Source: Desmospora activa DSM 45169 (GTDB taxonomy: Bacteria > Bacillota > Bacilli > Thermoactinomycetales > DSM-45169). Taken from it: a stretch of 64,000 nucleotides of DNA. The notes beneath the pieces were generated by a model. It made no database searches, was not told the origin of the DNA, and worked only from the letters and a program-made list of their open reading frames with translations. Position numbers and translations under genes: made by a program. Below, in pieces: positions 25,447-32,400 of the stretch. Each line of letters begins with the position of its first letter. The stretch's first letter is position 1. The DNA is taken from contig NZ_PZZP01000001.1 of NCBI RefSeq assembly GCF_003046315.1, positions 2,356,001 to 2,420,000 on the forward strand, read 5' to 3'.

Positions 25447-26673
25447 TTATACGTCCTTCATTCGCTCTACTACTGCTTGTGCAATCGGGGTGAGGCGTTC
25501 AATCCTTTTCTCCGCAATCTCCTCATCGGAAGAGGGATCTTCTTTCTCACTGTAGTCGTAAAAGTCCATTTGTACTTCGACACGCCCTTGCCGGAATGTG
25601 AGAGACCACTCACCATCCACCTCATTTACTGCGTAGTAGGCGTCATCGCCGATGGATGAGACTTCTTGTACGCTGTCACCATCCACCTCTTTTTTACCCT
25701 CTTTAAAATGTAACGCAGCCGTCTTTTCATCTTCATACGCCGTCGTCTTCATCGATAATACCTGGTTATTTTCGGGATTTTCGCGCAAGGAACAGTTGTG
25801 TTTTAGATAGTGATCGCTATCCTCGACTCCGACGGAAGAGCTGATCCCCTCGGTTACAAGCGGGTCAGCATCCACCCCGAACAGATTTTGGAAATCTTCA
25901 TTGCCGATATAATCGCAACTATTGACATAACCGGCTGCAAATACCGGACTCTTATAATCCACCTGGCTGGGACCCGTCGGTTTCGCTTCCAATTGCTTCA
26001 AGCGTTTCGCCGCCGTTTGCAGCAGCGACTTCACAACCTTTTCATCTATGATGCTTGTATAGATGTGCGCTGTGATCGTGCCCTGCTGCAATCGATAATC
26101 TGTAAAGCGTCCGGTGTGATCCTCCATTTTTTCCTCCGCCATCTGATAAGCTTTTACCCCTTCAATATCAGCGATCGCTTTATAATTTTTTTTAATTTCA
26201 GTAGCCAGTTCCTTCTGATTGGTGTATGCCGGCTCATATACATTGATCTCAATAGACTCATTGCGTGACTTCCGTGACTTTCCATGTAGAACATACCAGC
26301 ATTCGTTATTCGCGCTTTCAATGGATGTATCCACTTCGCCCTTACTCTCACCGTTAAAATAAGTACGTGTCATCACATTATTTGGATATGAATCTGCATG
26401 GAGCAACTGATCCGCTTTGCGCAGGTCATCTGAGGAGATCACATCACAAGCCTGTACAACCGGCTCCCCTTTGTACTTCACCGCTTGTTTGTTGGGTTTT
26501 AACACCAATGCGTCGGGATCGGCCACCCTGGAATCCACATCAACGTCTTTATACTCCGGCCGTTCCACTCGGTTTGGATTCTTTGTCTCTTCCCCTGGCT
26601 CCTCGGGTTGCGAGAAGATTGAACAACCCGCCAGCAAGACTAAAGCGCTAAAGATTACAAAGAATCTGCGCAT
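25447..26673 (-). CDS. Array lipoprotein, copy 4 (first of the four-gene run)
   Basis: 408 residues, signal peptide FFVIFSALVLLAGC. It contains VERPEYKDVDVDSRV, LVLKPNKQAVKYKG, QACDVISSDDLRKAD, ADIEGVKAY, SCDYIGNEDFQNLFGVD and ERLTPIAQAVVERMKD. ATG 26673 is chosen at the signal peptide with GGGGGAT upstream; the frame remains open for 58 codons before it, but that part is AT-rich and lacks a site. The 233-base region upstream, with a terminator from copy 5, probably carries the promoter for copies 4-3-2-1. Function unknown. Confidence 0.8.
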   Translation of the reverse strand: MRRFFVIFSALVLLAGCSIFSQPEEPGEETKNPNRVERPEYKDVDVDSRVADPDALVLKPNKQAVKYKGEPVVQACDVISSDDLRKADQLLHADSYPNNVMTRTYFNGESKGEVDTSIESANNECWYVLHGKSRKSRNESIEINVYEPAYTNQKELATEIKKNYKAIADIEGVKAYQMAEEKMEDHTGRFTDYRLQQGTITAHIYTSIIDEKVVKSLLQTAAKRLKQLEAKPTGPSQVDYKSPVFAAGYVNSCDYIGNEDFQNLFGVDADPLVTEGISSSVGVEDSDHYLKHNCSLRENPENNQVLSMKTTAYEDEKTAALHFKEGKKEVDGDSVQEVSSIGDDAYYAVNEVDGEWSLTFRQGRVEVQMDFYDYSEKEDPSSDEEIAEKRIERLTPIAQAVVERMKDV

Positions 26674-26864
26674 AAAAATCCCCCATCTTGTTTCTGTTTT
26701 TTCAAAATAATAATCTAAACATGCTTTGACCAAAATACCAAACTGATAACGAGGTTGCAAATAAAATAGGCCCACGAATTTCCCATCATTTACGCGATCA
26801 TAGGAGACACTTGCTATATAATCACTCAAATTGACAGATAGCGACAAATTGTTCCTATATGCAT

Positions 26865-26899
26865 AAAAAGAGACGTGTATCAGGTGAGCGATACACGTC
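26865..26899 (-). terminator. Rho-independent terminator after array copy 5
   Basis: Minus-strand stem GACGTGTATC / GATACACGTC, loop GCTCACCT, followed by TCTTTTT. It separates copy 5 from copy 4. Confidence 0.85.
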
Positions 26900-26906
26900 T
26901 TCGTTT

Positions 26907-28175
26907 TTAATCCTTGATCCGTTCCACCATTTTTTGCGCGATTGGGGTGAGGCTTTCAATAACATCGGATGCAGAGGAATTTTGTGCAGACTCGGTAAAA
27001 TTCACATCGACAACCACAGATCCTTTACGAAAAGTGAGAACGTTATTCGTCTGAATTTTGTTTCCAGAGAAGTAAGCTTCATCACCGATGGAATTGAGCT
27101 CTTGTACATCCTGGCTTTCAGACTTGTTGAAGTTCATATCGTGTTGTGCCGCTTTCTCGCTCTCATAAGTAATGGTATGAATCGTTAATGCTTTTCCGTC
27201 ACCGTAGTAATCGTTGGATTGAAAGCGACAGCCCTGTTCCACATAATTATATTTGGTGGAATCTCCGCTACTCATGGAGTAGTTAATCACTCCCACCGCC
27301 GTTCCGAATTCCTCCACTTTCATCGGGCTGTCATCCTCATTAAAGACAATGCGATAATCCTCGCGATCGCTTATTTCACAGACATTGGCAACTTCTTTTG
27401 TAAAGGCGGGACTCTCATATTCAAAACGGGATGGACCCGTCGGTTTCTCCACTTGCTCATTCAACCGTTTTACAACCGACTGCAATAACGACTCCGCTGT
27501 TTTTTCCCCTTTTTCACTCTCATCGCTAACTCCAAACTCGACCCAAACCTCTCCTTTATGTAAGACATATCGGGGGGAGTCGCTGCTCTTATGGCGATAC
27601 ACTGCAACTCCATCCATATCGCCCAAACTCTCATACTTGCTGTTACCGGTATATACTCCTTCAATATCTTCCCGCAAGCTGTTGGTATCGGCGTAGGAAG
27701 GTTGAAACACCATCAGGTTTATAATGCCGGAAGGCATAAGGGATTCTAACGCATCCTCTTCATCTTTATCCGGCGCTAACGCATATTCACACTTGTTTCC
27801 CTCTACGTGAAAATTGTTAAATTTCTTGGCTAACTCGCCTTTCCCCTTACCATCAAAGTAAATGCGTTTGATCCCATTACCCGTATGTGGATGCAATAAT
27901 ACCCCCGCTTCCTGGATATCCTCTAGGGATAAAAGGTTGCATGCTTGAATGATCTTCTCCCCGTTGTATTCGACGGCCTTATCATTGGTTTTTTCTACGA
28001 GGGGTGCAGGATCGCCGATACTTTCCGGGATGGGGTAATCCTTATACTCGGGTCGTTCGACGTAAACGTCCTTATCGTTTTGCTCACCATTTTCCGCCTG
28101 CTCTTGATCGATTGGCAAAAACGAACAACCGGACAACAGTATGAATACACCGATGATGGAAAAAGCCTTTCTCAC
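26907..28175 (-). CDS. Array lipoprotein, copy 5 (most diverged)
   Basis: 422 residues, lipobox LLSGC. It keeps the family frame (VERPEYKDYPIPESIGDP, KAVEYNGEKIIQACNLLS, YFDGKGKGE, NVCEISDREDYRIVFNEDD, ESLTPIAQKMVERIKD) but the central part differs and the second Cys unit is weaker. GTG 28175 is preferred: GGGAGAGG lies 9 bases upstream and the signal peptide starts there. The gene has its own terminator and is therefore a separate transcript from copies 4-1. It is probably the oldest branch of the array. Function unknown. Confidence 0.78.
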   Translation of the reverse strand: MRKAFSIIGVFILLSGCSFLPIDQEQAENGEQNDKDVYVERPEYKDYPIPESIGDPAPLVEKTNDKAVEYNGEKIIQACNLLSLEDIQEAGVLLHPHTGNGIKRIYFDGKGKGELAKKFNNFHVEGNKCEYALAPDKDEEDALESLMPSGIINLMVFQPSYADTNSLREDIEGVYTGNSKYESLGDMDGVAVYRHKSSDSPRYVLHKGEVWVEFGVSDESEKGEKTAESLLQSVVKRLNEQVEKPTGPSRFEYESPAFTKEVANVCEISDREDYRIVFNEDDSPMKVEEFGTAVGVINYSMSSGDSTKYNYVEQGCRFQSNDYYGDGKALTIHTITYESEKAAQHDMNFNKSESQDVQELNSIGDEAYFSGNKIQTNNVLTFRKGSVVVDVNFTESAQNSSASDVIESLTPIAQKMVERIKD

Positions 28176-28284
28176 TCTTTTCACCCTCTCCCATGTTATT
28201 TTTAAAGAACCATATACCTCATCCAAAAAATATCAGAATGATAATGATTGTGCAAAGAAAGATTTGTTCTTGTGGATGAAAGAC

Positions 28285-28316
28285 AATAAAAAGCCCCACC
28301 TTTTGGTGGGACTTTT
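28285..28316 (-). terminator. Rho-independent terminator of the 48-residue gene
   Basis: Minus-strand stem AAGTCCCACC / GGTGGGGCTT with loop AAAA, followed by TTTTATTG. Confidence 0.8.
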
Positions 28317-28341
28317 CTGTAGGCCAATAAACCGGATCGGG

Positions 28342-28488
28342 TCAGGCGTCTTTCCGTTCTCGATCGGGATAAGGCTCCCGTTCAGGATAACCGCCTCGGT
28401 CCGGTTGTTCCGGGGCGGTTGTGATCGGTTCCCTGGGGGGAGTGATCTCTGGCTCCCTGCGGGGAGTTCCAATCTCCGGAATGCGCAT
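28342..28488 (-). CDS. Small proline-rich protein, 48 residues
   Basis: A short gene with an excellent site (GGAGGG, 6 bases before ATG 28488) and a downstream terminator. The product begins MRIPEIGTPREPEITPPREP and ends RERKDA; nearly every third or fourth residue is Pro, with alternating Glu and Arg. No signal peptide. The composition and its position near another Pro-rich small gene suggest a spore-coat or structural peptide, but no family is recognised. Confidence 0.55.
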   Translation of the reverse strand: MRIPEIGTPRREPEITPPREPITTAPEQPDRGGYPEREPYPDRERKDA

Positions 28489-28584
28489 ATGAAACCCTCC
28501 TCCCGGTCAAAAGATGACCTATCCGATAAGGTCTCCAGCACCGGAAATAACATGTATCTCCCTTCATTTGGAAATGCATTCTTT

Positions 28585-28923
28585 TCATTCCTTTAACCAG
28601 GGGGACTCAGGGGACTCAGGCGATTCCCACAACGGTTTTACAGGCACTGATGATTTTTCTACGGGAGTCGGGGTGTGCATATGGGTCGGAGGAAAAAACG
28701 ATGGCGGGGGAACTGCTCCCTGTGCAGCCATTTGATCGTTTACAAAAGCAGGAATCCCATACCCTCCATTCCAGGGAAATCCCTCCCCCATCCCAACATG
28801 CCATAATTGGGGAGAAGGTGAAGGCGGATAAAGAGGCGGCTGCGGATAGTGAGAAAACCCCCTATAAACAGGCGCGTGCGGCCACCCTCCCATCATCGGC
28901 AGCGGCACTTTTTGATTCCACAT
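28585..28923 (-). CDS. Pro/Gly/Met-rich small protein, possible spore coat component
   Basis: 112 residues from ATG 28923, which follows AGAGGTGAC. The protein is rich in Pro, Gly, Trp, His and Met (WPHAPVYRGFSHYPQPPLYP, FFPPTHMHTPTPVEKS) and ends with a Pro-Glu-Ser repeat ESPESPESPW. No signal peptide or membrane segment. Low-complexity proteins of this kind are common in Bacillales spore coats, but this is inference from composition only. It is divergent from mgtE. Confidence 0.6.
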   Translation of the reverse strand: MWNQKVPLPMMGGWPHAPVYRGFSHYPQPPLYPPSPSPQLWHVGMGEGFPWNGGYGIPAFVNDQMAAQGAVPPPSFFPPTHMHTPTPVEKSSVPVKPLWESPESPESPWLKE

Positions 28924-29149
28924 ACATGTCACCTCTCTTACAATGAGATCATTACAATATATGGAGTTTTTTGCGGCTGTTATTCCAATAGCCTTTGGTT
29001 CCAAACTCCCCGGTTCTTTTGTTATGATGAGTAAGGCTATAGTCCAACGGTCGATCATTTATTTACCTTTTTATTATTTATCGTTTTTGTTAATGGGATT
29101 GTACCTCATGAAACTCTCCCGTGTTGTTTCAAGGAAAGGAGGGAGAACA

Positions 29150-30514
29150 ATGTCGGAGAAAGAGCGGAGACATGAAATCGACTTAGATCAAATTAAGTTG
29201 GCGTTACAAAAACGGGAACGCCGCTTTCTGCGCCCGCTGATCGATGAATTGCATCCCTATGATGTCGGACAAATTTTTTTCCAACTGACAGGCGTATACC
29301 GTTCCCATTTCCTCGGTATGTTAAATGCCGAAGAAATCGCTGAACTGCTGCAGGAGATGGAAACCGAAGAACAACAGGAGATTTTGGCCAATCTCAGCTT
29401 AGAAAAAACCTCCCGCGTTTTAAATCGTATGTCCTCGGATGATGCGGCTGACTTATTCGGGGAGATGGAAGAAAGCAACGTACAGACGTTGCTTAAATCC
29501 ATGGAACGGGACGAAGCCGACAAAGTACGCGCCCTTCTCCACTATCCGGAAGATACCGCTGGTGGGAAAATGACGCTGGAATATGTCAGTGTCTACGATA
29601 CCTACACAGTGGAAGAAGTGATTCAATATTTGCGCCGTGAAGCTCCCACAGCGGAAACCGTCTATTATGTATATGTCATCGATGCGGATGATCGCCTGGT
29701 AGGAGTCGTCTCCTTGCGCGAGCTCTTAATCGCGCAACCCGATACACCGATCACAGAGATTATGTTTGAGCGGATCATCGCTGTGCCGGTGGATATGGAC
29801 CAGGAAGAAGTGGCCACCATGATGGAGCGATATGACTTTCTGGCCATTCCTGTCGTCGACGACGAAAAACGATTGTTGGGCATTATCACCGTCGATGATG
29901 TGATCGATGTCTTGATCGAAGAGGCTCAGGAAGATATCGCCAAATTGTCCGCTGTCAGCCAAACGGAGATGGATATACTCACCCATCCTTTCGCTTCTGC
30001 CCGACGCCGAATCCCTTGGCTGTTGCTGTTGTTGTTAATCGGCATGGGGACGGCTTCCATCCTTAGCGCTTTTGAAGCCACCATCGACAAAGTGGCGGCA
30101 TTGGCCTTCTTTATGCCGATGATCGCCGGAATGACCGGCAACACCGGCACACAATCCCTGGCTCTGGTAATCCGCGGATTGGCCAGTGGCCAGATTACAC
30201 GGGACCGTTATTGGCAGATTTTGCGACAAGAGGGTGTAGTGGGGGTGATTATCGGGGTTGTTTGTAGCCTCTTGATCATCGGGATCGTCACCCTGCTCAT
30301 GGGCAACCCCTATTTGGGATTGGTGGTGGGTGGCTCGATGCTGCTTACTTTAATTGTCGGTACCCTCGCCGGAACAGTGATTCCTCTGATCCTCCATCTG
30401 CTAAAAGTAGACCCCACCGTCGCTTCCGGACCACTGATCACCACCCTGAATGATGTATTTTCGCTGCTGATCTACTTTGGCTTTGCCACTCTGTTTATTC
30501 AATATTTGATTTAA
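29150..30514 (+). CDS. mgtE: Magnesium transporter MgtE
   Basis: 454 residues. Layout is the full MgtE design: N-terminal helical superhelix domain (with EEIAELLQEMETEEQQEIL and DDAADLFGEM), two CBS domains (about 140-255), a plug helix and five transmembrane segments at the C-terminus, including the pore motif GMTGNTGTQSLAL. It imports Mg2+, gated by intracellular Mg2+ binding to the N and CBS domains. ATG 29150 has AAGGAGGGAG upstream; open frame to the left lacks a site. No Mg2+ riboswitch (M-box) is recognisable in the 226-base leader. Confidence 0.95.
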   Translation: MSEKERRHEIDLDQIKLALQKRERRFLRPLIDELHPYDVGQIFFQLTGVYRSHFLGMLNAEEIAELLQEMETEEQQEILANLSLEKTSRVLNRMSSDDAADLFGEMEESNVQTLLKSMERDEADKVRALLHYPEDTAGGKMTLEYVSVYDTYTVEEVIQYLRREAPTAETVYYVYVIDADDRLVGVVSLRELLIAQPDTPITEIMFERIIAVPVDMDQEEVATMMERYDFLAIPVVDDEKRLLGIITVDDVIDVLIEEAQEDIAKLSAVSQTEMDILTHPFASARRRIPWLLLLLLIGMGTASILSAFEATIDKVAALAFFMPMIAGMTGNTGTQSLALVIRGLASGQITRDRYWQILRQEGVVGVIIGVVCSLLIIGIVTLLMGNPYLGLVVGGSMLLTLIVGTLAGTVIPLILHLLKVDPTVASGPLITTLNDVFSLLIYFGFATLFIQYLI

Positions 30515-30523
30515 TGCTTAGAT

Positions 30524-30549
30524 GCCCAGAGAATTCTCTGGGCGTTTTT
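30524..30549 (+). terminator. Rho-independent terminator of mgtE
   Basis: Palindromic stem GCCCAGA GAATTC TCTGGGC followed by GTTTTT, 10 bases after the stop. Confidence 0.9.
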
Positions 30550-30574
30550 ACTGCAATCCGCTTTCATTTGAAGC

Positions 30575-30673
30575 TCAGTCCAGCCAATTGGATGCCCAGC
30601 CGTGAATTTGCCGAATAATCGGTTTGGCTCCTTTTCCTTTTTCCGTCATTTGATATTCCACATGACTATTGCA
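30575..30673 (-). pseudogene. Remnant of an HxlR-family transcriptional regulator (C-terminal end)
   Basis: The minus-strand frame reads SHVEYQMTEKGKGAKP then IIRQIHGWASNWLD and stop. This is the typical wing and final helix of HxlR/MarR-type winged-helix regulators (VEYxLTxKG...). Nothing upstream continues the frame; the DNA turns AT-rich, so the N-terminal two-thirds are lost. It lies in the 372-base gap between mgtE and the CBS-domain gene. Confidence 0.6.
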
Positions 30674-30886
30674 GGAAATATAAAATATCCTACACGTAAA
30701 AAGTGATCCCAAAATCATGATTAAGAAACAAAAGGGCAGCCTACTAAAAGGCCATTAAATTGCTTCATCTGTTTTTTACCTGTATTTCTCAATCGATCTG
30801 GATGAAATTCCTTTAACTGATAAGTCGATACCCTTATACTAAGAGTAATCTGTCAACCATTTATTATGGGGGAGGGCGTCTGCGCC
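30674..30886. other. AT-rich intergenic region before the CorC/HlyC-like gene
   Basis: No coding feature apart from the HxlR remnant on its left. It must contain the promoter for the gene at 30887, but no convincing -35/-10 pair was found. Confidence 0.4.
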
Positions 30887-32233
30887 TTGGAAAGCTTTTT
30901 TGTGATCGCTTGGAATTTACTTTTGGTGATCTTTCTCGTTTTTCTCAACGGTTTTTTCGTGGCGGCGGAATTTGCCATCGTCAAAGCGCGAGCAACACGG
31001 ATTACCACATTAAAGGACGAGGGCAATCGTAAAGCAAAAGTGGCGGACAAAGTAATCAAAAAAATGGATGCTTATCTGTCCGCCACCCAGTTGGGCATCA
31101 CCCTCGCCTCCCTCGGGCTGGGCTGGGTCGGGGAGCCTGCAATCTCTCACCTAATCGTGGAGCCTCTTTTGAAAAGCCTACCGTTTGCGGTACCCGCGTG
31201 GCTCGTGTCGACGCTTTCCTTTGCCATCGCTTTTGCCATCATCACTTTTCTCCACATCGTATTGGGAGAAATGGCCCCCAAATCTTTGGCCATTCGACGC
31301 GCAGAGGCGACTACCCTGTGGACGGCCACCCCACTTGATTGGTTTTACAAAATCTTTTATCCGTTTATCTATGTCCTCAACGGCGCCGCCAATCGGATTT
31401 TGCAGTGGGTGGGAGTGGAGATGGTGCCTGAACATCAACAAGCCCACACAGAAGAGGAAATCCGTATGTTAGTGGCGCAAAGCCATAAAAGCGGTATCAT
31501 CGATCAGACTGAACTCTCCCTGTTTGATAACATCTTTGAGTTCTCTGACCGCGTGGCGAGGGAGATTATGGTTCCTCGCATCGATATGATCAGCTTATAC
31601 ACCGATGATACCTTTTCCGATAATCTAAAAACGATTCAATCTTCCCGTCATACACGCTTTCCCCTGTGCCATGAAGATAAAGACAATATTATCGGCATTG
31701 TTCACATCCGTCATGTTTATGAACGGTTGCTCAACGGAGAAAAACCCGAACTGGAAAAGTTGGCTCGTCCCGCCGTTCAAGTACCGGAAACGATGGAGAT
31801 CATGGAAGTTTTGCGTACACTGCAAAAAAAACGAACGGAAGTTGCAATTGTCGTAGATGAATACGGAGGTACTGCCGGCCTTGTCACCACAGAAGATATT
31901 ATTGAGGAGATCTTCGGTGAAATCCAGGATGAATTTGACGATGAACGGCCATTCTTCCAAAAAAGCGGCCAAAAAACGTCGATTGACGCCCGCTTACTGA
32001 TCGAGGAGATCAATGATCACTTCGGTACCGATATCGAAGATCCGGACAACGATACCATCGGGGGTTGGGTCTTCTCCCGCCTACAGGAAGTTCCCCAGGT
32101 CGGGGACGAAGTTATCTACGATGACTTTAAGTTTACGGTGGAAGAGATCGACCAACGGAGTGTGACACGGTTACTGGTCGAAAAAGTGGATAAAAAAACA
32201 CTGCTGTCAGAGGAAGAGGGTCTACAACAGTAG
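30887..32233 (+). CDS. Hemolysin/CorC-type CBS membrane protein (DUF21-CBS-CorC_HlyC)
   Basis: About 448 residues. Order of parts: DUF21 membrane domain with three or four helices (LVIFLVFLNGFFVAAEFAIV, LGITLASLGLGWVGEP, IVLGEMAPK), two CBS domains (about 215-335, with VPRIDMISLY and VVDEYGGTAGLVTTEDI), and a C-terminal CorC_HlyC domain (TIGGWVFSRLQEVPQVGD). Family members act in Mg2+ homeostasis or efflux (MpfA/YhdP-like). The likely start is TTG 30887 with GGAGGG 10 bases upstream; an ATG at 30866 would put that site inside the gene. Its neighbour mgtE imports Mg2+, so the two may balance Mg2+. Confidence 0.88.
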   Translation: MESFFVIAWNLLLVIFLVFLNGFFVAAEFAIVKARATRITTLKDEGNRKAKVADKVIKKMDAYLSATQLGITLASLGLGWVGEPAISHLIVEPLLKSLPFAVPAWLVSTLSFAIAFAIITFLHIVLGEMAPKSLAIRRAEATTLWTATPLDWFYKIFYPFIYVLNGAANRILQWVGVEMVPEHQQAHTEEEIRMLVAQSHKSGIIDQTELSLFDNIFEFSDRVAREIMVPRIDMISLYTDDTFSDNLKTIQSSRHTRFPLCHEDKDNIIGIVHIRHVYERLLNGEKPELEKLARPAVQVPETMEIMEVLRTLQKKRTEVAIVVDEYGGTAGLVTTEDIIEEIFGEIQDEFDDERPFFQKSGQKTSIDARLLIEEINDHFGTDIEDPDNDTIGGWVFSRLQEVPQVGDEVIYDDFKFTVEEIDQRSVTRLLVEKVDKKTLLSEEEGLQQ

Positions 32234-32246
32234 TGTTTAACCGACA

Positions 32247-32274
32247 AACCCCCGTCTAAAGCTGGACGGGGGTT
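32247..32274. terminator. Rho-independent terminator
   Basis: Stem AACCCCCGTC / GACGGGGGTT with an 8-base loop followed by ATATTT, just after the CorC-like gene. Confidence 0.85.
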
Positions 32275-32400
32275 ATATTTGTGAAGAGTAGCGGAAATGC
32301 CGATCTCTTTAGATGGTTAAACCATTATCGAGCGATAGCTGCCGAACAGAAGCTGATCGTTACCGGCGGCTCCAATTTTCATCGTGTATCGATGCATTTG

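Noticed and set aside
25447-26847. Long N-terminal extension (58 codons) on array copy 4
   Set aside because: It lies before a clear signal peptide start with its own site and has an AT-rich, promoter-like sequence.
28924-29149. Possible Mg2+ riboswitch (M-box) before mgtE
   Set aside because: The conserved M-box segments are not present in the leader, and no terminator or sequestering hairpin is evident.
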